Below are positions 1 to 8,822 of a DNA stretch of 64,000 bases, one piece after another. Each line of letters begins with the position of its first letter. Positions within the stretch are counted from its first letter, which is position 1. The notes under the pieces are model-generated. The model ran no database searches. It worked only from the letters and a program-made list of their open reading frames with translations, and was not told where the DNA came from. Where the stretch lies: assembly GCF_007713685.1 (NCBI RefSeq), contig NZ_VMRJ01000001.1:540129-604128 (forward strand), written 5' to 3'. A program made the position numbers and the translations under genes. Source of the DNA: Hymenobacter setariae. Its GTDB lineage: Bacteria > Bacteroidota > Bacteroidia > Cytophagales > Hymenobacteraceae.

Positions 1-528
1 CAGGGCCACGATGCGGATGCCCAGCGCCGCTAGCTCGGCTGTGAAGTCGGCCACCAGGGCAGGGCTCCAGGGGTCGCCGTAGGGGTTGCCGAAGCCCATG
101 GAGAGGTACACGACCAGCGTTTTGCCGCGGCTCTCGCAAAGGGCGTGCATGGCGGCCACGTCGGCGCGGGCCTGGGGTAGGGTTTGGTTGGTATTGCGGC
201 GCTGGAAGGTTTCGCTTACTGACAGCGGAAAGCCTAGGTAGCTGATTTCGGGGTAGCTGGCGGCCTGCTCGGCCCCGCGCTGGTTGGCCACAATGGCTAG
301 CAGCTTAGTGCGCGTGCGGCTGAGGTCGAGGCCAGCCAACACCTCGGCCGTATCGCGCAGCTGCGGAATAGCCTTGGGCGACACGAACGAGCCAAAATCG
401 AGCACGTCGAAGCCCACTGCCAACAGCTGTTGGAGGTAGGCCGTTTTGGTGGCCGTCGGAATAAAATCGGCGAGGCCCTGCATGGCATCGCGGGGGCACT
501 CGGTGAGCACTAAAGGAGACGGAGACAC
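1..528 (-). CDS. Hydroxymethylglutaryl-CoA lyase, partial (3' end outside window)
   Basis: The minus strand is open from about 528 to the window edge and gives 176 codons of a TIM-barrel HMG-CoA lyase. Visible are the N-terminal signature TECPRDAMQG, a substrate-arginine region (CPRD), the strongly conserved stretch FDVLDFGSFVSPKAIPQ, and later MGFGNPYGDPW. The enzyme family cleaves HMG-CoA to acetyl-CoA and acetoacetate in leucine and ketone metabolism in the cytoplasm. No ATG lies in a suitable place; GTG at 528 or GTG at 510 are the possible starts, and 510 would give the family's usual short leader before TECPRD. A TACTTTTG promoter-like octamer lies 30 bp upstream of 528. The catalytic C-terminal part (HxH and Cys loop) is outside the window, so activity cannot be judged. 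Confidence 0.85.
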   Translation of the reverse strand, partial: MSPSPLVLTECPRDAMQGLADFIPTATKTAYLQQLLAVGFDVLDFGSFVSPKAIPQLRDTAEVLAGLDLSRTRTKLLAIVANQRGAEQAASYPEISYLGFPLSVSETFQRRNTNQTLPQARADVAAMHALCESRGKTLVVYLSMGFGNPYGDPWSPALVADFTAELAALGIRIVAL

Positions 529-557
529 GGGTGGGAAGCTAGGTGAGTATAGGGCCG

Positions 558-565
558 CAAAAGTA
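558..565 (-). promoter_or_regulatory. Predicted -7 element (TACTTTTG) of the HMG-CoA lyase gene
   Basis: On the minus strand the octamer TACTTTTG matches the Bacteroidota -7 consensus TAnnTTTG and sits 30 bp before the GTG at 528. I see no clear TTG -33 element at the usual spacing. Confidence 0.4.
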
Positions 566-632
566 GGCAAGGCGCCCGCCGTGGCGGCCAGCTTTTCCCG
601 AACTTGCCCGCGGCGGCGCGTGTTGGGTCGCT

Positions 633-1997
633 ATGCCCTTTTCGTTACCTACCGCCTTCGGCACGCGCCGGGTTGGCGGCTTGCTGCTAGCGTTGCTAGT
701 AGTCCTCAGCAGCTGCAGCACGTCGCAAACGCTGACCACGCTGTTTCAAAAAACCACTCCGCACGAAGACTACGCCCGGGCCCTCGACCGGGCTGGACTA
801 CGCGACGCCGCCCTAGGGCAGCGCTGGCGAGCCGCCGCCGACCAAGCCCTGCGCGACTCGCTGGTAGTGTCGCTGCCCGTGCTCGAAACCGGGTTCTTTC
901 GGGCCGACCAGCCCACGGCTGCTAGCTACCGCTACCAGGTGGTGGCCGGCGAACAGGTGCACGTGCGCCTAAGCTTGCAGCCGGGCGTGGCCCCAGCCCG
1001 CGTGTTTGTCGATGCTTTTGCCCCCGCGCCCGGCCAGCAGCCCGAGCTCGTGAAGTGGACGGCCACCGACACCACGGCCGGCACCCTCGACCTGCGCTAC
1101 CGCGTCGAGGCCAGTGGGCAGCACCTGCTGCGCGTGCAAGCCGAGCTGCTGGCAGCCGGGCGCTACACCCTGCGCCTGTGGCGCGAGCCTAGCCTAAGCA
1201 ATTTTCCGGTGCGTGGGCGCGGCGACCAGGCCGTGGGCAGCTTCTGGGGCGCCGAGCGCGACGGCGGGGCCCGCCGCCACGAGGGCATCGACATCTTTGC
1301 GCCGCGCGGCACGCCCGCCGTGGCGGCCGCGGCCGGGGTTATCACGCGGGTCGGTGACACCAAAATAGGAGGCCGCGTGGTGTGGCTGCTCGATGCCGCC
1401 ACCGGCCAGCACCTCTACTACGCCCACCTCGACCGCCAACTGGTGCAGGCGGGCCAGCACGTGCGCCCCGGCGATACCCTAGGGCTGGTGGGCAACACTG
1501 GCAATGCCCGCACTACGGTACCGCACCTGCACTTTGGCATCTACCAGAGCGGCCGCGGCGCCGTAGACCCCTGGCCCTACCTGCACCGCGCCGACCCCGT
1601 GCCGGCGGCCCTGCCCGTCTCGGCCGGCGAGTACCTAGGGCAGTGGGTGCGGCCCCGCAGCACCAAGCCCGACAAGCAACTCAAGCTAGCTGGCCTCCGC
1701 AATGAGCCATTAGCTAGCAGCACGCCCCTGCGTGTGCTGGGCCAGCAGCGCGAGCGCCTGCGGGTAGAGCTGCCCGATGGCCGCCGCGGCTACGTGGCTA
1801 CCCGTGGCGTAGCCGCAGCGCAGCCCCTACGCCGCCTCACGCTGCCCGCCGAGGTCGAGATTCAGGCTCAGCCGGCACCCGTGGCGGCTGCGCTGGGCGC
1901 CTGGCCGGCGCGCACGCCCGTGGTAGTGCTGGGCCGCGCGAGTGGCTACGCGCTCCTACGCGGCCCAGCCGGGCAGGAGGGCTGGGCCCGCATCTAA
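633..1997 (+). CDS. M23 family peptidase lipoprotein with SH3-like C-terminus
   Basis: The 454-residue product starts with a basic-hydrophobic signal ending in a lipobox (LSSC, Cys28), so it is probably anchored in the outer or inner membrane facing the periplasm. The M23/LytM domain spans about residues 200-315, with zinc ligands visible as HEGID (His216, Asp220) and HLHFGIY (His298, His300), plus YYAHL. All metal and catalytic positions appear intact, so it should be an active peptidoglycan DD-endopeptidase. After it, residues about 330-454 look like an SH3-type wall-binding tail (GRRGYVATRGV). It is divergent from the HMG-CoA lyase gene, with 104 bp between them. ATG at 633 is the only sensible start. 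Confidence 0.88.
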   Translation: MPFSLPTAFGTRRVGGLLLALLVVLSSCSTSQTLTTLFQKTTPHEDYARALDRAGLRDAALGQRWRAAADQALRDSLVVSLPVLETGFFRADQPTAASYRYQVVAGEQVHVRLSLQPGVAPARVFVDAFAPAPGQQPELVKWTATDTTAGTLDLRYRVEASGQHLLRVQAELLAAGRYTLRLWREPSLSNFPVRGRGDQAVGSFWGAERDGGARRHEGIDIFAPRGTPAVAAAAGVITRVGDTKIGGRVVWLLDAATGQHLYYAHLDRQLVQAGQHVRPGDTLGLVGNTGNARTTVPHLHFGIYQSGRGAVDPWPYLHRADPVPAALPVSAGEYLGQWVRPRSTKPDKQLKLAGLRNEPLASSTPLRVLGQQRERLRVELPDGRRGYVATRGVAAAQPLRRLTLPAEVEIQAQPAPVAAALGAWPARTPVVVLGRASGYALLRGPAGQEGWARI

Positions 1998-2115
1998 TTT
2001 CATGCCCTTAGGCTGTAGTAGTACGTAACAACTTGCTAGTGCCTGTGACAGTTGGTGACGCCGTAGTGCCTCACTAACTGCCGCAGGCGCTTTCTTTGCC
2101 GTAAACAGCTTTAGT

Positions 2116-2526
2116 ATGGATTTAAAAATAAACCGCTTACAGCATATTGGCTTGCCAGTAAGCAACTTGCAAGCCTCCCAGGCTTTTTATGAAAAGCTCG
2201 GTTTCGAGTCCGCCATGCGCGCTACGTTTGACCACGAAGGCGGCCAGGGACAAGTGGCCATGCTAAAGCGGGGCGACATTATCATGGAGCTTTACCAAAT
2301 GCCCGAGCCCGAGCTGAGCCGCGTAAAGCAGCGCTCGGATGGCCACATCGACCACATTGCCTTCGATGTAGATGACATTGAGGAAACCTATGCGCTGCTC
2401 AAAAGCGAGGGCTTCACCATTGTGGAAGCCCAGCCCATGTTCCTGAATTTTTGGGAGCGCGGCTGTCGGTTTTTCAATATGCTGGGCCCCGATGGTGAGC
2501 GGCTAGAGTTCTGCCAGATTTTGTGA
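2116..2526 (+). CDS. VOC (glyoxalase/bleomycin-resistance fold) family protein
   Basis: The 136-residue protein has the paired beta-alpha-beta-beta-beta modules of the vicinal oxygen chelate superfamily. The first module starts LQHIGLPVSNLQASQAFYEKLGFE, the second DHIAFDVDDIEETYALLKSEGF. Candidate metal ligands are the His of LQHIG, a Glu in the first half (IIMELY), the His of DHIAF and the Glu of LEFCQIL. The family includes lactoylglutathione lyase and methylmalonyl-CoA epimerase, but nothing here fixes the substrate. A TTTCTTTG sequence about 20 bp upstream resembles a -7 element. It is followed by a strong terminator shared with the convergent downstream gene. Confidence 0.8.
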   Translation: MDLKINRLQHIGLPVSNLQASQAFYEKLGFESAMRATFDHEGGQGQVAMLKRGDIIMELYQMPEPELSRVKQRSDGHIDHIAFDVDDIEETYALLKSEGFTIVEAQPMFLNFWERGCRFFNMLGPDGERLEFCQIL

Positions 2527-2585
2527 GCATCCTCTTCGCTCGAGATAACTAGTTGCCTGTAACCGCTCAACCAATAGCCACAAAC

Positions 2586-2645
2586 GAATTAAAAAAGCCG
2601 GGCCGCCTCATTTATTGCGATGAGGCGGCCCGGCTTTTTTAATTC
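2586..2645. terminator. Bidirectional intrinsic terminator
   Basis: Perfect 25-bp arms (2586-2610 and 2621-2645) surround a 10-nt loop. The GC-rich core is flanked by A6 on one side and T6 on the other, so it can terminate both the VOC gene and the convergent gene that ends at 2656. Confidence 0.9.
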
Positions 2646-2655
2646 ATTAATGACC

Positions 2656-3261
2656 TTAATCGCTCAGCACCACAGCGCGGCCGAGCTGGCGCGAGTACGC
2701 TAGGTGGCGGTCATTGCCAGCAGCACTAGGATACTCGAAACTAATTGCGTTGGGGTCGGCGAGCAGTGTAGCCCAGGCTTTTGCATCGAGCCCAGCGGGC
2801 TTGCGGGCACTGCTAGGCACCGCCAGCGCAGCGAAGTGGTCCTCGCTAAAAAAGCCGTTCATGCGCCGTAAAATCGTGATTTCTTGGTCGCGCACAGTGG
2901 TCAGCCTGCTACCCTGCGCCTCGGTGCCTTGCAGTAAGGCTCGGGCGGGCATTACCTCGTGGCGCAGCGTGTCGCCCTTGGCGGTGAGTACGATGAGGTG
3001 CAGGCGGCTGGTGAGGATGCGAGGGCCACGCAGTTGCAACAAGAAATTATCCTTCGTTTTGGGGTCCGAAAAGCTATGGCTGGCCCGCACCGTGTTCAGT
3101 ACAGTTGTTCCGCTCACGCGGCGGCCCGTCCCGCTCGGCGGAATGTACAGGCTACGGGGGTCTTTGGTCGAAGCCGCTAATTCGCGCTCCGAGTTCACGC
3201 ACGAGGTGCCTAGCTGTAGTAGACTAGCTACCGCGAGCATAGTAATAATCGACGTTTTCAT
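2656..3261 (-). CDS. Hypothetical lipoprotein
   Basis: I do not recognise this 201-residue protein. The start MKTSIITMLAVASL (ATG at 3261) was preferred over an ATG 21 bp upstream because it gives a clean lipoprotein signal ending LQLGTSC. The mature part is mixed alpha/beta with no cysteine-rich or transmembrane segments and is probably periplasmic or surface-attached. It lies between a terminator and another exported-protein gene on the same strand, with about 93 bp between them. Composition matches its neighbours. Confidence 0.7.
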   Translation of the reverse strand: MKTSIITMLAVASLLQLGTSCVNSERELAASTKDPRSLYIPPSGTGRRVSGTTVLNTVRASHSFSDPKTKDNFLLQLRGPRILTSRLHLIVLTAKGDTLRHEVMPARALLQGTEAQGSRLTTVRDQEITILRRMNGFFSEDHFAALAVPSSARKPAGLDAKAWATLLADPNAISFEYPSAAGNDRHLAYSRQLGRAVVLSD

Positions 3262-3354
3262 AGGTGGGAAAGAGGATAACAATAACCGCGCCGCCTAGGC
3301 CACTCAGTGGGCTACCGCGCCGGATTTATGTACGAATAATGAGTTCGGCAAGAT

Positions 3355-4077
3355 TTAAAACCAACCGATTTCTAGCCCTAGCACACAGCGCGGCGGCTGC
3401 AGCGGTGCCCCGCCCTCGGCAGGCCGCAGGGCCTCGCTGAGGCGGTAATGGCCTACCAGTGCCAAGGGCCCGCTACCTAGGCGCAAGCCCACGCCACCTA
3501 GCCAGCGCTGTAGGTAAGGGGGCTCGTGCCGGGTTATTTCGAGGCGGCCCTGGGTGGTTGTTTCGTCGATGGTCGTGTGGTTAGCACCTAGGGCGGGGCC
3601 ACCGTAGGCAAGCAGGTCGAGGTAGGTACCCACCACGTTGCCCCGCGGGCGAAAACCGGTGTTAAATCGCAGACCTACTTCGCCTTGCAATTGGTGATAG
3701 GTCAGGGTTTCGGCGTCGTGCGGGGGCCCAAAGGGGGGCGCTTTCGGGCCCGCATCCTGAGCCAACGCGTAGCGCAGGTAGGCGTAGCGCAGGTCGGCAG
3801 TGAGTGCTAGGTTGTCGGTGAAGCGGCGCTTGAGGCGGGCGCCCAACTGCACTTCGGATGAGCCCGCGCCGTAGCGCAGCGGCAGGCCCGCGCTGCTGCC
3901 TCCCAGCACCAGCCCGTAGCCAATGTAAAAGTGCCCAAAGTAGCGGCGGTTGGGCCCCGTGCGTGGAGCTAGGGTATCGCGGGCCACGTCGGTGTGCAGC
4001 AATACTTGCTGGGCGCGCGCTACCGGCCCCGCCCCGCTAAGACTTACTGCCAACAGCCACGCGTACTTATTTTTCAT
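3355..4077 (-). CDS. Exported protein, probable outer-membrane beta-barrel
   Basis: The 240-residue product has a signal peptide (MKNKYAWLLAVSLSGAGPVARA, cleavage after ARA). The rest shows alternating hydrophobic/polar strands with many Gly, Tyr and Arg (for example RYFGHFYIGYGLVLGG and LGLEIGWF at the very end), the usual look of a small outer-membrane barrel with a terminal aromatic residue. No specific family is recognised. The gene may be cotranscribed with the lipoprotein downstream of it at 2656-3261. Confidence 0.7.
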   Translation of the reverse strand: MKNKYAWLLAVSLSGAGPVARAQQVLLHTDVARDTLAPRTGPNRRYFGHFYIGYGLVLGGSSAGLPLRYGAGSSEVQLGARLKRRFTDNLALTADLRYAYLRYALAQDAGPKAPPFGPPHDAETLTYHQLQGEVGLRFNTGFRPRGNVVGTYLDLLAYGGPALGANHTTIDETTTQGRLEITRHEPPYLQRWLGGVGLRLGSGPLALVGHYRLSEALRPAEGGAPLQPPRCVLGLEIGWF

Positions 4078-4241
4078 ACAAAAAACTTACAGGAATTCGG
4101 AAGTGCAGAAGCGTATATTTCCTAAATTTTAAGAAGCAACTAACCAACCTAGGCAGCGAGTTTTCTTGGTAGAGTGCCAAAAACTCCAACGAAGCTACTA
4201 GCAGGAGTATGGTTGCTGCATCATCGGTTGCAGCAAATCTG

Positions 4242-6104
4242 TTATTTTTCTGAATATTCGCCGGTATAACCTTGGTAATGCACCCGTAGCACGGTGCCAC
4301 CGTGCAGCAGGCGGCGTGGCAGTTGCAGCATTACACGCTGCGCAACAGCGCGCACCTCGTAGCGATGCAACACGCCCCGCGGATTGGCCAAGTGCCAGTA
4401 AAGCCGCGGAGGATACACAGCGGGCGGCAGCGGCGCGTTAGTGTCGGCTGTGGGCTTTTCCTGGCCTACCGGGGCAGCATCGGGGGGCGACGTGGGGGCA
4501 GCGGCCCCCGCAGGCGCCGAGCCCACCGCAGGGCCTAGGGTGGCCAACCAAGCGAGGCCGGCCTCATCGGGGTCGGTGAGCAGGGGTAGCGCCCGGGTGG
4601 TAGGTAGCGTGGCTGCCGGCCGCAGCACCACAACCACAACCGAGTCGTGGGCTACAAAGTCGAAGGTCGGCTCCTTTACCTTAGCCGTCGTGGGCGCCGT
4701 GAAGTACTCGGCGCGCGGCTGGCCGTAGCCGTGGGCGTAGTCATAATACGGGTAAAGCTCGGACGACGCCCGCACCTGCCGAAACACCTCCATAGCCCCT
4801 AGGCGGCGCTGCTGCTGCCACACACAGGCAGCAAAGCCCGCAACCAGCGGCGCCGAAAATGATGTGCCTTCTAGCCGCTCGTAGCCGCCGGGCGTGGTAG
4901 TAAGCACGATGCCGAAGGCCGACACGTCGGGCTTGAGGCGGCGGTCGGCGCTAGGGCCTGTCGAGCTAAAGGCTACGTGCAGGCCCGTGGCCGGGTCAAG
5001 GCCGCCCACGGCCAGCGCCGAGTCGGCATCGGCGGGCGTGCCAATGCGGCCCCAGTCGTCGTCGCCATCGTTGCCGGCCGCGCTCACCACCAGCATCCCC
5101 TTGCGCGCCGCGATGTTGGCGGCCCTAGCGATGAGCGAATGGCGGCCATCCATCCACTCGGGGAAGTAGCGCTGCGCGGTATAAGCCAAAGACGAGCTAA
5201 CAATGTCGGCGCCCTCGCGGTCGGCCCACTCGGCAGCGCGCAGCCAAGCTTCTTCTTCGCCGATGCGCTCGCGGGATAGGCTCTCGGTGCGGGCCAGCAG
5301 GTAGGTGGCATCGGGGGCCAGCCCTATGGTGGGGCCAGCCGCCAGGCTGTCGGAAGCCGCCTCGGTGCGACCAGGTAGGCGGCCCGCCAGGCAACCTAGC
5401 ACCTCAGTGCCGTGCGAACCGGTGCGGAAAACATCGACGCGATTTTTCAGGAAATCATACGTAGCCGCAATGCGCTTTTCACGCCGCAGCGCGGCAAAAG
5501 CTGGGTGCGTCTCCACTCCATTGTAGCCCACGTCGAACACCGCAATGCGCACGCCCCGGCCCGTGAGGCCAGCCCGCCCAAACGCCGCCCGGCCCAGCAC
5601 AGCCGTTTGCTGGCGCGCTAGCAAGTAGTCGTTAGTGCTCAGCTCGTCGCGGCGGCTGGGCACTCGCGGAGCTACCACGGGCCGAGCAGCCAGCGCGGCA
5701 GGGCCCGCCGCCTCGGGCCAAGGCACTACACGCAGCACGCCCGGCAGCTGGCGTAGGGCCGCCGCCTGGGCGGGTGTGGCTCGGCATGCTGCCGCATTAA
5801 ACCAGCGGCTGACGAGCGTCAGCGTGTCGCAGCCGGCCCGCACCCGGGCTAGGTAGTCGGGCCGCACAGGCAGGTCGGTGGTCTCAAAGGCCGGCAGGCC
5901 CTGGCGGCGCCGGCGCGCCTGCGCGGCCGGGCTGAAGTACGTAGTTGGATTGAAAGCCACACCGGCTTTGTCGGCAAAGCTGACCCAGTAGCGGGCCGGC
6001 GCAGCAAGGCCCGGCGTGGGGCTTGCTGCCCGCGCAGCCAGGGCCAGCGGCAGCAGGCATAGCCACCCTACCAGCGGCCAGCGGCCGCTCACTCTTATTC
6101 GCAT
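4242..6104 (-). CDS. S8 (subtilisin-like) family serine peptidase, secreted
   Basis: ATG at 6104 begins a typical signal peptide (MRIRVSGRWPL, then a hydrophobic core ending ARAAS); 72 bp of upstream open frame were rejected as untranslated. The 620-residue protein has a propeptide-like N-terminus (YWVSFADKAG, RRRRQG), then the subtilase catalytic domain: Asp in FDVGYNGVETHP, His in GSHGTEVLGCLAG, oxyanion Asn in VVSAAGNDGD and Ser in GTSFSAPLVAGFAACVW. All triad residues are present. The C-terminal 120 residues are Pro/Ala-rich, then a beta-rich end; I do not see a clear type IX secretion CTD. It is probably a periplasmic or secreted degradative protease. Confidence 0.88.
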   Translation of the reverse strand: MRIRVSGRWPLVGWLCLLPLALAARAASPTPGLAAPARYWVSFADKAGVAFNPTTYFSPAAQARRRRQGLPAFETTDLPVRPDYLARVRAGCDTLTLVSRWFNAAACRATPAQAAALRQLPGVLRVVPWPEAAGPAALAARPVVAPRVPSRRDELSTNDYLLARQQTAVLGRAAFGRAGLTGRGVRIAVFDVGYNGVETHPAFAALRREKRIAATYDFLKNRVDVFRTGSHGTEVLGCLAGRLPGRTEAASDSLAAGPTIGLAPDATYLLARTESLSRERIGEEEAWLRAAEWADREGADIVSSSLAYTAQRYFPEWMDGRHSLIARAANIAARKGMLVVSAAGNDGDDDWGRIGTPADADSALAVGGLDPATGLHVAFSSTGPSADRRLKPDVSAFGIVLTTTPGGYERLEGTSFSAPLVAGFAACVWQQQRRLGAMEVFRQVRASSELYPYYDYAHGYGQPRAEYFTAPTTAKVKEPTFDFVAHDSVVVVVLRPAATLPTTRALPLLTDPDEAGLAWLATLGPAVGSAPAGAAAPTSPPDAAPVGQEKPTADTNAPLPPAVYPPRLYWHLANPRGVLHRYEVRAVAQRVMLQLPRRLLHGGTVLRVHYQGYTGEYSEK

Positions 6105-6162
6105 AGCTCGGGAGAGAGATGTATCAAGGGCCCAGCAGGGCCAGGGGCCAAAGCCACCAGGG

Positions 6163-6170
6163 CAAAAGTA
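6163..6170 (-). promoter_or_regulatory. Predicted -7 element (TACTTTTG) of the S8 peptidase gene
   Basis: TACTTTTG on the minus strand, 59 bp before the ATG at 6104, matches the Bacteroidota TAnnTTTG consensus. No convincing -33 TTG is seen. Confidence 0.4.
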
Positions 6171-6291
6171 CCCCACTGCGGCGCTCCTAGGTGCCGCTAG
6201 GGCACACCAGTAACCCCTAGCAGGGCCACTTCGTTTGTAAGCCTCCTCCCTAGCCTACTGGCTAGGGCTACTTTTTTTTGCATTTTTGCGT

Positions 6292-7095
6292 ATGTTTAAG
6301 CTCCCTGCATTTGCCCCCGCCGCCGCGTTGGCGGCCTCGCTGCTCGTGTTGCCCGGTTGCAACAAAAAAGAAATTGCCCTCTTGCAGCAACAGAACGCCG
6401 ACCTTACCAAGTCCCGCGACCAGCTTCAGCTCGAAAAAACGGCTTTGCAGCAAGACAAGGCGCGCACCGAAGCTAGCCTCAACAATAGCCTGCTCAACAA
6501 AGACCGCCAAGTATCGCAGCTCAACCAGGTCCTAGGTAATACTGAGCAGGACTTGGCAGGCAAAAACGCCCGCATCGCCGAGATGCAGCGCATCTTGGAT
6601 GAGAAGGACGCCGCCACTAAGGCCCTACGCCAAAAAGTGAGTGATGCCTTGCTAGGCTTCAATTCCAACGACTTGCAAGTGAACGTAAAGAACGGCAAAG
6701 TTTACGTGTCGCTTTCCGAGCAGCTCCTTTTCAAATCGGGCTCGACCAAAGTGGACCCCGCTGGCCAAGATGCTCTTATTAAGCTAGCTAATGCCCTCAC
6801 CGGCAACAAGGACATTAATGTGCTCATTGAGGGCCACACCGACAATGTGCCCATCAAGGGTGTAGTCAATGGGGCCAGAGATAACTGGGACCTAAGCGTG
6901 CTGCGCGCCACCGAAATCACGCGCTTGCTTACGTCGGCCGGCATTGCGCCCGAGCAGATTACGCCCTCTGGCAAAGGCCAATTCCTCCCCGTGGCCGCCA
7001 ACGACACGCCTCAGAACAAAGCCTTGAACCGCCGCACCGACATCATCCTGACGCCGAAACTGGATGAGTTGTTCTCGATTCTGAATCAAAACTAG
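6292..7095 (+). CDS. OmpA-family lipoprotein with N-terminal coiled coil
   Basis: The 267-residue protein starts at ATG 6292 (a TTG two codons upstream is in frame but less likely). It has a lipoprotein signal ending LPGC (Cys23), then a long heptad-rich coiled coil (about 26-115, rich in Gln/Leu/Lys) and a C-terminal OmpA/MotB peptidoglycan-binding domain (about 135-260). Signature positions include IEGHTDNVPIKG, the NWDLSVLRA segment and the terminal NRRTDIILTPK. The family bridges the outer membrane to peptidoglycan. The coiled coil suggests a spacer that sets the distance between membrane and wall. It is divergent from the S8 protease gene. Confidence 0.88.
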   Translation: MFKLPAFAPAAALAASLLVLPGCNKKEIALLQQQNADLTKSRDQLQLEKTALQQDKARTEASLNNSLLNKDRQVSQLNQVLGNTEQDLAGKNARIAEMQRILDEKDAATKALRQKVSDALLGFNSNDLQVNVKNGKVYVSLSEQLLFKSGSTKVDPAGQDALIKLANALTGNKDINVLIEGHTDNVPIKGVVNGARDNWDLSVLRATEITRLLTSAGIAPEQITPSGKGQFLPVAANDTPQNKALNRRTDIILTPKLDELFSILNQN

Positions 7096-7100
7096 ACCAC

Positions 7101-7185
7101 AGATTTAAACGAATTTATCGGCTGAAACAGAGACGCCCGCCGATGGCGGGCGTCTCTGTTTCAGCCGATAAATTCGTTTAAATCT
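7101..7185. repeat. 41-bp perfect inverted repeat (3-nt loop) between convergent genes
   Basis: Arms 7101-7141 and 7145-7185 are perfectly complementary around GAT. The inner 12-15 bp are GC-rich (GACGCCCGCC). It lies between the stop codons of the OmpA lipoprotein and the M28 peptidase and probably ends both transcripts, although a T-run does not directly follow the stem. Its length far exceeds an ordinary terminator. Confidence 0.85.
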
Positions 7186-7189
7186 ACGA

Positions 7190-8608
7190 TTATTGGAGGC
7201 CGTACTTGCTGAGCAGGTAGATGAGTGAGGCCATGCTAGCGCCGCCTAGCTCTAGCTCGCGGCGGTTCACTTTGTCGAACGTGTCGGCAGCGGTGTGGTG
7301 AATGTCGAAGTAGCGCTGCGAGTCGCAGTCGTAGCCGAAGAGGGCGGTGGGGTGCACGGCCCCTACTAGTGGCTCGATATCGGTGCCCGAGTGGCCGGGC
7401 GTTAGCTCATTGGCGTGGTAGGGCGCCAGTAGCGGCCCCCAGGCGGCCACTTTCTTAAACACGGCGGGGGTTGACTCGACGTTGAAGCCGCGGGGCGTGA
7501 AGCCGCCGCCGTCGCTCTCGATGGCCGCCACGTGGGTTTCGTTGTTTTGCTTGGCCTGCTCGGCGTACTTGTTGCCGCCACGGGTACCGTTTTCCTCATT
7601 CATAAAGAGCACGGCGCGCACCGTGCGCTCGGGGCGCAGGCCGGCCGCCTTTAGCAAGCGCACGGCCTCAATGCTTTGCACCACGCCGGTGCCATCGTCG
7701 TGGGCACCTTGGGCGAGGTCCCACGAGTCGAGGTGGCCGCCTACGGTGATAATCTGGTCGGGGTACTTCGAGCCGCGCACCTCCCCTATCACGTTGTAGC
7801 TGGTCACGTCGGGCAGGGTTTGGCAGCTCATTTCCAGCTCAAATTGCAAGCTAGGGTCGGCCTTGAGCAATTGGCTGAGCTGGTCGGCGGCCAGGGTGCT
7901 GAGGGCCGCGCCGGGCACCTTGGTAGGCGTGTCGCCGTAGCTGGTAGTGCCAGTGTGGGGGTTGTTGTCGCGGGCGCTGGTGAGCGAGCGCACCAAAGCG
8001 CCTACGGCACCCCGGCGGCCAGCCTCAGCGGGCCCACTGCGGCGCTGGTCGCCGGCACCGCCGTAGGCCGCGCCAGGCTCGATGAGTGCATCATCGAAGG
8101 GCCGGTTGAAGAACACAAACTTGCCTTTCACGGCCGCGTCGGGCAGGGCTTTCAGCTCGGCTAGGGTTTTTACTTCTACCACGCCGGCACGCAGGGGCTT
8201 GTTGCCGGGCGTGGCTACCGAGCCCCCTAGGGCACACACGGCCATTGGCACGCCTTTGCCCTTATTGCCAAATACTTGCCCTTTTTCCTTGGCGCCGCGC
8301 ACCCAGTGCGGCACCTGGCACTCCTGCAAGTACACTTTGTCGAAGCAAGCGGCTTTCTCCATGGTCAGCTTGCCCCAGGCCACGGCTTGTGCCGCTTGCG
8401 GCGAGCCTGCCAGGCGCCCCCCTATTTTTTCGCAGAGGTAGCGCAGGTTCTCGTAGCTCTGGCCACGCAGCAGGGCCTCGTCATAGAATTTGCGCAGGGT
8501 CAGCGAGTCAGTTTTGGTAAAGGTAGCGGGCGCAGTTTGGGCCTGAGTGACGGCGGGGAGGCCGCCCGCTAGCAGGCCAGCCAGCAGCAAGGAGGAAAGT
8601 AAACGCAT
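7190..8608 (-). CDS. M28 family zinc peptidase (carboxypeptidase Q/aminopeptidase-like), exported
   Basis: The 472-residue protein carries a signal peptide (MRLLSSLLLAGLLAGG...TQA). A PA-like insert domain (about residues 120-235) precedes the catalytic M28 domain. Co-catalytic zinc ligands are visible: GGHLDSWDLAQGAHDDGTG (His, Asp), NEENGTRGG (Glu-Glu pair), ESDGGG (Asp) and FDIHHTAADTFDKV (His). All expected residues are present, so it should be an active di-zinc exopeptidase in the periplasm or outside the cell. The family closest in layout is PGCP/carboxypeptidase Q. It converges on the OmpA-family lipoprotein gene. Confidence 0.88.
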   Translation of the reverse strand: MRLLSSLLLAGLLAGGLPAVTQAQTAPATFTKTDSLTLRKFYDEALLRGQSYENLRYLCEKIGGRLAGSPQAAQAVAWGKLTMEKAACFDKVYLQECQVPHWVRGAKEKGQVFGNKGKGVPMAVCALGGSVATPGNKPLRAGVVEVKTLAELKALPDAAVKGKFVFFNRPFDDALIEPGAAYGGAGDQRRSGPAEAGRRGAVGALVRSLTSARDNNPHTGTTSYGDTPTKVPGAALSTLAADQLSQLLKADPSLQFELEMSCQTLPDVTSYNVIGEVRGSKYPDQIITVGGHLDSWDLAQGAHDDGTGVVQSIEAVRLLKAAGLRPERTVRAVLFMNEENGTRGGNKYAEQAKQNNETHVAAIESDGGGFTPRGFNVESTPAVFKKVAAWGPLLAPYHANELTPGHSGTDIEPLVGAVHPTALFGYDCDSQRYFDIHHTAADTFDKVNRRELELGGASMASLIYLLSKYGLQ

Positions 8609-8642
8609 AGGAAAATGTAAGACGGCAGAAAACGTAGTCGGC

Positions 8643-8650
8643 CAAAAGTA
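8643..8650 (-). promoter_or_regulatory. Predicted -7 element (TACTTTTG) of the M28 peptidase gene
   Basis: TACTTTTG on the minus strand, 35 bp before the ATG at 8608, matches TAnnTTTG. No clear -33 element. Confidence 0.4.
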
Positions 8651-8822
8651 CCAGGCTAGCGGCTTTTGTTCCTACTATTTCTTGCTATCCCCTCACAGCC
8701 CACGCGCCGGCGCTGGCACTGAGTTACTGCTGAGGCAGGGCATTTCTCCGCTGTAGCTTACTTAGCGGCAGCCTTACTCCTGCAAGGCACACCTAGCCTA
8801 CCTAGGTGCACATACGGCTGTT

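Noticed and set aside
446..925. 159-codon plus-strand open frame over the M23 peptidase start
   Set aside because: It overlaps the well-supported M23 gene in another frame, is Arg/Pro/Ala-rich without any family, and is a GC-driven shadow.
4067..4300. 77-codon minus-strand frame upstream of the beta-barrel gene
   Set aside because: It overlaps the end of the S8 protease gene and has no signal, motif or good start.
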